A stretch of 11,958 nucleotides of DNA from JBBQKG01 sp038326655. GTDB taxonomy: Bacteria; Actinomycetota; Thermoleophilia; Solirubrobacterales; JBBDJG01. The notes beneath the pieces are model-generated. The model ran no database searches and had not been told where the DNA came from. It worked only from the letters and a program-made list of their open reading frames with translations. Positions 1 to 6,540 of the stretch are shown in pieces (position 1 is the stretch's first letter; each line of letters opens with the position of its first letter). The position numbers and the translations under genes were made by a program. The stretch is from NCBI GenBank assembly GCA_038326655.1, contig JBBQKG010000039.1, forward strand, positions 1 through 11,958, written 5' to 3'.

Positions 1-93
1 CAGCAGCTGCAGATCAACGACGGTGGAGCCGACGGTACGGTCGCCACTGCCGACAACACGCTCTTCGAGGTCCAGGGAATCTTCATTCCGTAA
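1..93 (+). CDS. C-terminal end of an unidentified protein (5' truncated)
   Basis: The first frame is open from base 1 to a TAA at 91-93 and gives the last 30 residues of a protein, ending in FEVQGIFIP. The stretch has a Gly/Asp/Asn-rich part (NDGGADG) followed by a beta-strand-like end, as is common at the C-terminus of secreted beta-rich proteins, but that is only an impression. Codon use is GC-rich like the neighbours. A hairpin terminator follows 36 bases later, which supports a real gene end. The family cannot be named from 30 residues. Confidence 0.6.
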   Translation, partial: QQLQINDGGADGTVATADNTLFEVQGIFIP

Positions 94-129
94 GGACTCG
101 TAGAGCTGCTGCGCGCAAGCGCACGTGCG

Positions 130-156
130 AAGGCCGGGAGCTCGCTCCCGGCCTTT
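130..156 (+). terminator. Hairpin terminator after the truncated first gene
   Basis: AAGGCCGGGAG (130-140) pairs perfectly with CTCCCGGCCTT (145-155) around a four-base loop, and the 3' arm runs into TTTG. This is a strong stem with a short U run, typical of high-GC genomes. It lies between two genes that converge (end at 93 on plus, end at 185 on minus), so it may serve both directions. On the minus strand there is no real T run after the stem. Confidence 0.75.
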
Positions 157-184
157 GTCGTTCCTGGAGGTTTTGGATCGACCC

Positions 185-691
185 TCAGTCGACGAGCGAG
201 AGCTGCGTCACGACAGACGGGCTCACGGCGGAAGCGCCGCGGAGCGCCCGAAACTCCTCCAGCTTCGCGACCGCGAAGCGCTCGCAGCTGATCTCGCTGC
301 AGGAGAGACTTTTCCGGAACTGCTCGATGTGCTTGGCCTCGTGAGCGGCGAGCTTCACGAGCCATTCCTCCCAGTCCCGGCAGACGAAAAACGGGAAACG
401 GTTGCGCGGGCCGGTCTCGCCGGGTCCCCTGAAGTGGTAGTTGACCGGGCCCAGGGGCCAGCGCTCACGGCCATTGCCGAGTCGAAGCGTGACGAGATAA
501 TCGGCCGCGCGCGGCGCGTTGCTGATCTCGGGCACGCCGTTGTAGGCGCCGCCCCCGAGTGCGCCGTTCTTGACGTTGACGCAGACGCGGTCCATGTCGA
601 CCTCGGCGACTGCGAAGCGGACGAGGCGGTGCACGCGGCCCTCCGGGTACCGGCTGCTGTTGCGGATCCAGATGCGCTCGCGGCGGTACAC
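185..691 (-). CDS. HExxH metallopeptidase-like small protein
   Basis: This 168-residue frame has strong GC3 bias. Near residues 117-121 it contains HEAKH, an HExxH zinc-site motif, inside a helix-like stretch (KLAAHEAKHIEQFR). E133 or E137 downstream could be a third metal ligand, as in gluzincin-type enzymes. Around the motif are several cysteines (C104, C131, C136). No named family is recognised, so 'metallopeptidase-like' rests on the motif alone. The start is uncertain: the GTG at 691 has no visible Shine-Dalgarno, and the frame stays open to 733 without another usual start. A hydrophobic segment in a different minus frame (to 807) lies directly upstream, so the true gene may be longer and frameshifted here. 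The plus-strand open frames over this region look like antisense shadows. Confidence 0.6.
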   Translation of the reverse strand: MYRRERIWIRNSSRYPEGRVHRLVRFAVAEVDMDRVCVNVKNGALGGGAYNGVPEISNAPRAADYLVTLRLGNGRERWPLGPVNYHFRGPGETGPRNRFPFFVCRDWEEWLVKLAAHEAKHIEQFRKSLSCSEISCERFAVAKLEEFRALRGASAVSPSVVTQLSLVD

Positions 692-704
692 GCGGCGGAG
701 TGTG

Positions 705-807
705 ACGCTCGGTCCGGCGGCAGGCGGCCGAAATCAGGGCTGGACGGCTGTGCCTCGCTCAGCGCCCAGAGCGCCACGATCGGGGTCACGACGATCCCGA
801 GCAGCAC
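705..807 (-). other. Hydrophobic leader-like coding segment in a different frame from the HEAKH gene
   Basis: From a GTG at 807 the minus strand encodes a hydrophobic stretch (LLGIVVTPIVALWAL) followed by a Ser/Pro-rich linker, which resembles a signal anchor. Codons here are GC3-rich. Past about 705 the frame degenerates into Ala/Ser/Arg/Thr-rich shadow sequence, while the neighbouring frame becomes the HEAKH protein. AAGG lies 11 bases before the GTG, a weak ribosome binding site. The simplest reading is the membrane-anchored N-terminus of the same protein, separated from its body by a frameshift near 700-712. The frameshift could be a sequencing error or a genuine break. Confidence 0.35.
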
Positions 808-904
808 GCCGAAGACAGCCTTGTAGGTGCCTCGGAATGGCTCTCGGCGTCACACATGTGTCCGCAGGGGCTGAGCTTTCTCGCGTATCCCCGTTGGCAC
901 GGTA

Positions 905-933
905 GATATACAGGTAGCTTGTATCGCGGGCAA
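905..933 (-). promoter_or_regulatory. Possible housekeeping-type promoter for the HEAKH gene
   Basis: On the minus strand TTGCCC (928-933) and TATATC (905-910) are separated by exactly 17 bases. Each matches the -35 and -10 consensus at 4 of 6 positions. This is an AT-rich island in GC-rich DNA, and the predicted start near 898 would be about 90 bases before the leader GTG at 807. The call is by eye only. Confidence 0.35.
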
Positions 934-976
934 GGTCGCGGAGCCTTTCCCGCCCCTCGGTCAAAGCACGGAAGCG

Positions 977-2293
977 ATGCCCCTCACTGCGATCCCCGGC
1001 CAGGAGACGGCCGCGCCCAGTCGGCGCACCCATCTTGGCACGCTGTCTACATGCACCTTGCGCGAGGCCGGCGATGAGCGCCTGGTGGCGCTCACGCGCG
1101 GCGGCTCGGAGCGCGCCTTTGCCGAGGTCATGCGTCGCTACCAGCGTCCGCTTCACTATTACTGTCTTCAGATGGTCGGCGCGCCGCGGGCCGAGGATGC
1201 CGTCCAGCAGGCTTTCATGCAGGCATTCGTGGCGCTCCGCGATGGCGGGCACAGGGAGATCGCTCTGCGCCCATGGCTCTACCGCATCGCCCGCAACTGC
1301 GCGATCGACCTGCTTCGCAAGCAGCACGAGCACGACGAGCTCGATCCCGAGTACGACGGGATGGCGCAGCCGCCCGGCGTGCTCGAGCAGAAGGAGGAGC
1401 TGGCCCGCGTGGTCGCGGCGATCCAGGCGCTTCCGGAGGGGCAACGTCGCGCGCTCACGCTCCGTGAGCTCGAGGGACGCAGCTACGGCGAGATCTCGGC
1501 CGAGCTCGGTCACACCGACTCCGGCGTTCGCCAGCTGATCTTCCGCGCGCGCACGGCGCTGCGGAACCTCGGCGCGTTCGTGCTGCCGCTCGGCTCGGCC
1601 CGGTGGCGGCTGCTCGGCTCACCTTCCACGACGGCTGCCGACCCACATACGGTCGCGGTCGCGGCCGGCGTCTCCTCGAGCGGCGGCGCGCTCCAGGTTG
1701 CCGGCTCGGTGGTCGCGGCCACGCTGACGTTGCTCGGGGCGCCGGCGGCGCCGCGGGGCGATCTCCACGCCTCCGGGCCGGCAGCGGTCTCGAGCGCTTC
1801 GCCGGCGGCTGTCCTGATGGGGCCGCTGACATCCGCCGCCCACCCGCTCGCTCCGCACGCGGACCGCGCGAGGCGGCGGCCGGCCGACATGTCGGTGCTC
1901 GTCGCGCCGCAGGCGTTGTCCGCACCGGTCGTGCCCGCGCCTCCCGCGCCGGACGCGCCCGCCGCGCCACCGTCGGGCGATCAGCCTGCGTCGCTTGCCG
2001 CCTCGGCCGAGCCCGTCGCGGTGCTGAATGCCGCGTCCGCGACGGAGTCCGCGCCCGCGGCGGCGAAGAGCGAGCCTGCCCCGGCTGCTGCGCCGCAGGC
2101 GGCTCCGGCTCCTGTGACGGCGCCGAGCGCGCCGCCGAAGCCGGTAAACGCGCCCAGACCCGTCACGCCGGTCAAGCCTGCGCCGCCGAAGAAGCCGGTC
2201 GCGCCGAAGGCCGTGACCCCGGCAAAGCCTGCACCGGCGAAGAAGCCGGCGGTCGCAGCGCCCACGGCGCCCGCGTATCGGACAGACGCTTAG
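977..2293 (+). CDS. ECF-type RNA polymerase sigma factor with long membrane-like C-terminal tail
   Basis: The protein has 438 residues, about twice the usual ECF length. Residues ~45-115 form sigma region 2 (core-binding and -10 recognition; FAEVMRRYQRPLHYY, then RAEDAVQQAFMQAF and WLYRIARNCAIDLLR). Residues ~140-196 form region 4, with the -35-binding helix-turn-helix (LEGRSYGEISAELGHTDSGVRQLIFRAR). After region 4 comes one hydrophobic stretch (~237-257, VAGSVVAATLTLLGAP) that could span the membrane, then ~180 residues rich in Ala, Pro and later Lys. The ATG at 977 has a close purine run (GGAAG) upstream. No separate anti-sigma gene is adjacent, so the tail may itself anchor or restrain the sigma factor (inference). 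Region 2/4 identity is secure; the target regulon is unknown. The nucleotide-sugar dehydrogenase lies 113 bases downstream. Confidence 0.9.
   Translation: MPLTAIPGQETAAPSRRTHLGTLSTCTLREAGDERLVALTRGGSERAFAEVMRRYQRPLHYYCLQMVGAPRAEDAVQQAFMQAFVALRDGGHREIALRPWLYRIARNCAIDLLRKQHEHDELDPEYDGMAQPPGVLEQKEELARVVAAIQALPEGQRRALTLRELEGRSYGEISAELGHTDSGVRQLIFRARTALRNLGAFVLPLGSARWRLLGSPSTTAADPHTVAVAAGVSSSGGALQVAGSVVAATLTLLGAPAAPRGDLHASGPAAVSSASPAAVLMGPLTSAAHPLAPHADRARRRPADMSVLVAPQALSAPVVPAPPAPDAPAAPPSGDQPASLAASAEPVAVLNAASATESAPAAAKSEPAPAAAPQAAPAPVTAPSAPPKPVNAPRPVTPVKPAPPKKPVAPKAVTPAKPAPAKKPAVAAPTAPAYRTDA
2162..2263 (+). repeat. Two 17-residue tandem repeats in the sigma factor tail
   Basis: Residues 396-412 (VTPVKPAPPKKPVAPKA) are followed directly by a diverged copy at 413-429 (VTPAKPAPAKKPAVAAP). 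Each copy is 51 bases. The repeat is visible in both DNA and protein and gives a Lys/Pro-rich, probably extended and positively charged C-terminal end. Confidence 0.7.
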
Positions 2294-2361
2294 TCCCGCA
2301 CTTCGTCGCGTGAGCTTCGCTGTAAACCCGCGTTAGTTGCAAAGACGCGGCCATGGGAAGC

Positions 2362-2379
2362 GGACCGTAAGGACCGTGA
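2362..2379 (+). repeat. Short tandem direct repeat upstream of the nucleotide-sugar dehydrogenase
   Basis: GGACCGTAA (2362-2370) is followed immediately by GGACCGTGA (2371-2379) in the 113-base gap between the sigma factor and the dehydrogenase. It could be a regulator site in the leader or chance. No convincing -35/-10 pair was found in this gap. Confidence 0.3.
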
Positions 2380-2406
2380 GGCCGGCGTCAGAGAGATTCA
2401 CGACGG

Positions 2407-3747
2407 ATGGTCTACACGCCTACAGCGATCGAGCCGCAGACGCCCTCACGCGAGGCACCGACTGCCGGCATCCCCCAGACGGGGGCGGTGGCGATCAAGA
2501 CCGTCGCGGTCGTGGGTCTCGGGTATGTCGGCCTTCCGACAGGGGTCGCACTCGCGACCGCGGGGGTCGAGGTGATCGGCATCGATGTCAGCGAGCGGCG
2601 GCTCGCCGACATCAAAGAGGGGAGTGCCGACCTGCTCGACTCGGACCAGGAGCGTCTGTCGGACGTGCTCGCGGCCGACAAGATGACGCTCACGTCGGCC
2701 GCGGACGCACTCGCGGAAGCCGATGCGGTGCTGATCTGCGTCCCGACGCCGGTCGACGAGCAGCACAGGCTCGACCTGCGCTTCCTGTCGTCGGCGTGCG
2801 AGACGGTCGTCGAGCAGGCGCGGCGAGGACAGCTGATCGTCCTGACCAGCACCAGCTATGTCGGGACGACCCGCGAGTTGCTCGCCGCGCCGCTCGCGCG
2901 GCGAGGGCTCGAGCCGGGCATCGACGTGCACGTGGCGTTCGCGCCCGAGCGCATCGACCCGGGCAATGCCACGTGGCGCCAGGAGGCGGTGCCGAGAGTC
3001 GTGGGGGGAGTTACGCCGGCCTGCACGCGCGCGGCAGGGGGGTTGATCGAGATGATCGCCGCTCGCGTGCATCCGGTGTCCTCGCTCGAGACGGCGGAGC
3101 TGACGAAGCTGTACGAGAACTCGTTCCGCGCGGTCAACATCGCCTTCGCGTACGAGGTCGCGGGCCTCAGCCGGCGCTTCGGCCTCGACCCGATCGAGGT
3201 CATCGAGGCGGCGGGTACGAAGCCCTACGGCTTCATGAAATTCTATCCCGGGGCCGGGGTCGGCGGACACTGCATTCCGTGCGACCCGCACTACTTGCTG
3301 TGGGGGCTACGTGAGGCGCAGGCAACGGCGCCGGTGCTGGAGCGGGCGATGGAGGGGATCGCCCAGAGGCCGCGCGATGTGGTGGCACGCGCGACCGAGC
3401 TGCTCGAGCGTCGAAACACCGGTGTCGCCTGCGCCCGCGTCCTACTTGTCGGAGTCGCCTACAAGCCGGGCATCCAGGACACGCGCGAGTCTCCCGCGCT
3501 CGAAGTGCTCCACTGGCTGTGGGAGCTCGGCGCGACCGTGTCCTACCACGACCCGCTCGTGCAGTCGCTCCCCCTGGGAGAGGGACGCGGGATGCTCTCG
3601 GTCTCCGAGCCGCAGGCGGAGGACTTCGACATCGCGATCGTGGTCACCGCGCATCCCGGCTTCGACTACACGTGGCTCGAGGGCTTCGAGCAGGTGCTCG
3701 ACTGCACCTACAGGACCGTCTCGGCCGCGCGCCGGATCCTGGTCTGA
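2407..3747 (+). CDS. UDP-N-acetyl-D-glucosamine/mannosamine-type nucleotide-sugar 6-dehydrogenase
   Basis: This 446-residue protein belongs to the UDP-glucose/GDP-mannose dehydrogenase family, which oxidises the C6 hydroxyl of a UDP-sugar to a uronic acid with two NAD+. An N-terminal Rossmann fold carries GLGYVG at 37-42. The central domain has APERIDPG and ELTKLYENSFRAVNIAF, with conserved K234 and N238. The catalytic cysteine lies in GGHCIPCDPHYL (C289), and the C-terminal UDP-binding domain has GVAYKPGIQDTRESPA (D358). The PGAGVGGHCIP context and overall length favour the WbpA/WecC-like N-acetylhexosamine group over plain UDP-glucose dehydrogenases, but the substrate is not certain. The product would feed capsule or cell-wall polysaccharide synthesis in the cytoplasm. 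About 28 residues precede the conserved core; a GTG at 2488 is an alternative start. No glycosyltransferases are adjacent. Confidence 0.92.
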   Translation: MVYTPTAIEPQTPSREAPTAGIPQTGAVAIKTVAVVGLGYVGLPTGVALATAGVEVIGIDVSERRLADIKEGSADLLDSDQERLSDVLAADKMTLTSAADALAEADAVLICVPTPVDEQHRLDLRFLSSACETVVEQARRGQLIVLTSTSYVGTTRELLAAPLARRGLEPGIDVHVAFAPERIDPGNATWRQEAVPRVVGGVTPACTRAAGGLIEMIAARVHPVSSLETAELTKLYENSFRAVNIAFAYEVAGLSRRFGLDPIEVIEAAGTKPYGFMKFYPGAGVGGHCIPCDPHYLLWGLREAQATAPVLERAMEGIAQRPRDVVARATELLERRNTGVACARVLLVGVAYKPGIQDTRESPALEVLHWLWELGATVSYHDPLVQSLPLGEGRGMLSVSEPQAEDFDIAIVVTAHPGFDYTWLEGFEQVLDCTYRTVSAARRILV

Positions 3748-3762
3748 AGACAGCAGCTCGAG

Positions 3763-4011
3763 TTAGCCGAGGCTGCGCCGGGCGGAGTCGAGCTTGTACG
3801 CGATCGCCTGGAGCTCGGCCCGCAGCGTCAGATGCTCGGCCGGCGATGGCCTGAACGCCTCGGCCGTGAGCGCGCGGGCCGCGCGCTCGTCGAAGCCGAG
3901 GTCGAACACGAGTCGCCACACGATCGCGTCATAGTCGTCGCCGCGGGCCACGAGACGGCGTGCCGTCTTGAGCGCCTCCCGCCTATCAGGCGTCCTTGCC
4001 CGTCCTGGCAT
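3763..4011 (-). CDS. Small uncharacterised helical protein
   Basis: The 82-residue frame from the ATG at 4011 reads as an ordinary, charged, mostly helical protein (DYDAIVWRLVFDLGFDERAARALTAEAF, shown here in parts: DYDAIVWRLVFDLGF and DERAARALTAEAF) with high GC3. The frame also extends to a TTG at 4053, but the extra codons are less GC-biased. It has no signal peptide, membrane segment or Cys/His cluster. The alternating helix pattern is loosely like small RecX-type repeats, but that is not a firm match. It lies 64 bases after the short-chain dehydrogenase on the same strand and may be co-transcribed. It converges with the nucleotide-sugar dehydrogenase, with 15 bases between their stops. 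Function unknown. Confidence 0.55.
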   Translation of the reverse strand: MPGRARTPDRREALKTARRLVARGDDYDAIVWRLVFDLGFDERAARALTAEAFRPSPAEHLTLRAELQAIAYKLDSARRSLG

Positions 4012-4075
4012 GTGAAGAGCATCGGCCCGTGCCGCCTGACGCTTGAGAATCAAAACTAAGCTTGCGCCGGTCCGC

Positions 4076-4762
4076 TCAGCCGCTCTGGGAGGTGGGGCGG
4101 ACGAGCACCTCGTTCACGTCCACATGGGGCGGCTGCGCGACCGCGAACATGACCACTCGCGCGATGTCGTCCGCCTCGAGCGCCTGTTTCGGCCGGTTGT
4201 CGAAGAAGGGCGTGTCGACCATGCCCGGCTCGATCAGGGTCACGCGCACGCCCGTACCGTCGAGCTCCTGGCGGGCGGCCTCCCCCATCGCCGTCACGGC
4301 CCACTTCGTGGCCGAGTAGAGCGAGCCCGGCAAAGCCCGCCGCCCGGCCACTGAGCCGGTCAGAAGCAGGTGCCCCTTCGAGTCCGTCAGCGCGGGGATC
4401 GTCGCCCGGAGGGTGAGCGCGGCGCCGTAGACGTTCGTCAGCACCATCTCGCGCCAGTGCTCGACCGTCGACTCGAGGAAGCCGCGCGGCGCCCCGAAGC
4501 CCGCGTTGGCGAAGGCGACGTCGATCCGGCCGAACGCCTCCAGCGCGGCCGCCACGAGGGCCTGCTGGTCGTCCCACTCGGTCACGTCGCACCGGACCGC
4601 GATCGCCCGCTGCTCGCCGCCCAGGTCGGCGGCCAGCTTCGTGAGCCTGTCCTCCGAGCGCGCCGACAGCACGAGGCGATAGCCCGCCTCGGCGGCGCGC
4701 CGGGCGGTGGCCTCGCCAATTCCGCTGGAGGCGCCGGTGATCAGGAAGACGGGGTCGGCCAC
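4076..4762 (-). CDS. Classical short-chain dehydrogenase/reductase (SDR)
   Basis: This 228-residue, single-domain Rossmann oxidoreductase has every classical SDR hallmark. It has the cofactor motif TGASSGIG (9-16), D59 in the CDV adenine-ring site, NAG (86-88), catalytic N110, S137 in LLLTGSVAG, and Y149/K153 in YSATK. EPGMVDTPF (178-186) follows, as usual. R35 in LSARSEDRL after the second beta strand suggests NADP(H) preference. It is cytoplasmic; the substrate cannot be told from sequence, and YdfG-like small-alcohol or 3-hydroxyacid reductases are the nearest look-alikes. The start is the GTG at 4762, with AGGA about ten bases upstream. The gene may lead a two-gene unit with the small protein at 3763-4011. 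Confidence 0.93.
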   Translation of the reverse strand: MADPVFLITGASSGIGEATARRAAEAGYRLVLSARSEDRLTKLAADLGGEQRAIAVRCDVTEWDDQQALVAAALEAFGRIDVAFANAGFGAPRGFLESTVEHWREMVLTNVYGAALTLRATIPALTDSKGHLLLTGSVAGRRALPGSLYSATKWAVTAMGEAARQELDGTGVRVTLIEPGMVDTPFFDNRPKQALEADDIARVVMFAVAQPPHVDVNEVLVRPTSQSG

Positions 4763-4824
4763 GGGCGCGAGATCCTAAGCGTTGATGCCGATCTGCGCGA
4801 AGCGCCCCCGCGCCCTCGCGGTAA

Positions 4825-5022
4825 TCTCAGGCGGCAACGGCCTCGGGCACGCGCGCCTTCATCGCAGCCAAGCACTTCTCCTGGGTAACACCTCGACGGC
4901 TCGAGGCAATCACGATCGGCCTCATCGTCGTCGCATTCGCGGCGTCGAGCGTGTTCGTGAGCGGCACGGACCACAAGCAGCAGCCCGTTAGGTCAAGCGC
5001 GGCAGCGCCTCGTCCTCACTGA
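4825..5022 (+). pseudogene. Start-less ORF with one membrane segment (possible small membrane protein or remnant)
   Basis: The plus strand between the SDR and the barrel protein is open from 4825 to the TGA at 5020-5022. It encodes RRLEAITIGLIVVAFAASSVF, a convincing single transmembrane segment preceded by basic residues, then a polar tail (SGTDHKQQPV). No ATG, GTG or TTG lies in frame after the upstream TAA at 4822. An ATG at 4785 sits in the neighbouring plus frame, so one indel near 4825-4860 would supply a start. It may be a frameshifted small gene, a remnant, or chance in GC-rich DNA. Otherwise the gap 4763-5015 shows nothing recognisable. Confidence 0.3.
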
Positions 5023-6509
5023 ACCGGCCCCGCGACCTCGCGATGTGCGCGAAGACGCGCCGAGCGCGGCCGCTTGCGCGCCATCGCGCCCCAATCCGGC
5101 ACGCTCGGCTGGTAACGGAGCAGGGCGGGCCAAGTGGCGGCGTCCAGCTTGCCGGTGATCGGAATGTAGGCCTGCACCTGGAAGCTCCGGACGGCCTGCT
5201 CCATCACCGTGTCGAAGGACCCATTGGGTTCGAGCGTCTGACCGGCGGCAATCAGGTGTTGCTGCGCCCACACGACCACATCGCCGCGAGCGCCCTTTGC
5301 AAGCGCTGGATAGGCGGTGGGCGACGGCGGCCCCGCGAGCGGCGCGACGGGGGCGGCAATCGCTTGCCACCCGAGATCGGAGGCGGCTTGCCAGCTCCAC
5401 CAGCTCACGCCCTTGGCGCCGCGGGCAGCTGCGACCTGACGGAAGCGTGCGATGTCGGCCGGCGGCGGCTCGCCGTAGAGCTGCCCGAGCGGGAAAAGTG
5501 GGCGCCCGTAGACCTCATTCCACAGATAGGTGTGGGCGAAGGCCGCGTCGACGCTGGTGCCGATCGCCTTCCAATAGATTTGCGGAAGGTTCGCCTGCGC
5601 GCCGCCGGGGCCGAGAAACACCGAGTACGGAAAGGCGCCGTGGTAGTCCACGTACGGAAAGCCGGAGAGCCCGAGCGGATAATTCGCTCCCACTTCGTCC
5701 CTGAGCGCCTGCAGGTACTGCTGTGCCTGCGAGTACTTCCCTCCGTAGGCGGATTCGGCGTCGATCACGAGGCAGTCGGCGCCGGTCGATACGGCCCTGG
5801 CGCCCAGCGCCGCCTCGCCGGCGGGATGGTCGCCGTAAACGAACTGCCACGCGCAGACCTCCAAGCCCTGGGCCTTCAGCGCGGAGAGCAGCGCCGGCGA
5901 GAACTGAGGCCACCAGGTGGTCCCGTCGGAGCTCTTCACGAACACTGTGCGGACGCCGTGTTGCCTTGCCTGCGCCGCAATTGCGGCCAGGTCTCCGCGA
6001 TTCGACTTGCTCACGTACCAAATCCACATCCCAGTGCCGTCGAACGGGCCCGTGTTCGACGAGTAAGGCATCGCCAGACGACGCTTGATCTTGATCGGAC
6101 CGGCCGCGTTGGACCGCCGGCCCCGCCGTGACCGGACCCTGATCCGCCCCGACTTCGCCCACGAAGGCACCGTCGCGAGGAGGCCATGCGAGCGCCGCAG
6201 GCGAGGGGCGGCGAAATCCGCACGCGCATTCCGCTTTCTCTGGCCGGCGAAGAGCACGACCATTCCGGGCCTCAGGTTGCGGCCCTTGAACCGGAGCTTC
6301 CCTTCGGGAGCAACCGTGTGGGGGCTGCGACCGCACCCAGTCGGCGCCCAGCACCTGACCGAGTTGATGTGCGGGACGCGGGCGCGTTGCGAGGTGCCAA
6401 GCGCAGACCCGGCGGGCACCACGAGGATCAGGAAGACAAGCGTGACGAAAATCGGCCTGATCACCAGGACAGCGCGCAGCAATAACCCCTTCGTCGCCGA
6501 CGAAGGCAC
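5016..6509 (-). CDS. Secreted IPT-like / TIM-barrel hydrolase-like / peptidoglycan-binding protein
   Basis: This 497-residue protein starts with a hydrophobic segment (~12-36) that is a signal peptide or anchor. Residues ~47-142 resemble an IPT/TIG immunoglobulin-like domain (APEGKLRFKGRNLRPGMVVLF is the core, seen at 67-87 in part) ending in a very basic stretch. Residues ~158-385 look like a glycosidase-type TIM barrel: GMWIWYVSK at the first strand, VRTVFVKSSDG, EVCAWQFVYGDH, and LVIDAES with D250/E252 as candidate catalytic acids. Residues ~399-467 form a peptidoglycan-binding domain (AKGARGDVVVWAQQHL, then GSFDTVMEQAVRSFQ). A role on the cell wall is inferred. The GTG start at 6509 has AGGA nine bases upstream. 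It follows the permease gene by 31 bases on the same strand and could be read through from it. Confidence 0.75.
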   Translation of the reverse strand: MPSSATKGLLLRAVLVIRPIFVTLVFLILVVPAGSALGTSQRARVPHINSVRCWAPTGCGRSPHTVAPEGKLRFKGRNLRPGMVVLFAGQRKRNARADFAAPRLRRSHGLLATVPSWAKSGRIRVRSRRGRRSNAAGPIKIKRRLAMPYSSNTGPFDGTGMWIWYVSKSNRGDLAAIAAQARQHGVRTVFVKSSDGTTWWPQFSPALLSALKAQGLEVCAWQFVYGDHPAGEAALGARAVSTGADCLVIDAESAYGGKYSQAQQYLQALRDEVGANYPLGLSGFPYVDYHGAFPYSVFLGPGGAQANLPQIYWKAIGTSVDAAFAHTYLWNEVYGRPLFPLGQLYGEPPPADIARFRQVAAARGAKGVSWWSWQAASDLGWQAIAAPVAPLAGPPSPTAYPALAKGARGDVVVWAQQHLIAAGQTLEPNGSFDTVMEQAVRSFQVQAYIPITGKLDAATWPALLRYQPSVPDWGAMARKRPRSARLRAHREVAGPVQ

Positions 6510-6540
6510 TGTAGAGAGTCCTGAGTCGGTGGGAGGCGTC

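Noticed and set aside
125..826. Long plus-strand open frame opposite the HEAKH gene
   Set aside because: It reads as an antisense shadow (Leu/Asp/Arg/Ala-rich, no motif), while the minus frame has better codon bias and the HEAKH motif.
894..923. Plus-strand promoter with TTGGCA -35 for the first sigma factor
   Set aside because: No acceptable -10 hexamer occurs at 16-18 bases spacing; the minus-strand reading of the same AT-rich island is better.
734..1513. Long minus-strand frame opposite the first sigma factor
   Set aside because: It lies opposite well-recognised sigma regions 2 and 4, and its translation has no family features.
3753..3776. Hairpin GCAGCTCG/CGAG-g-CTGC between convergent genes as a terminator
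   Set aside because: The stem is short with a bulge, contains the stop codon of the small gene, and has no T run on either strand.
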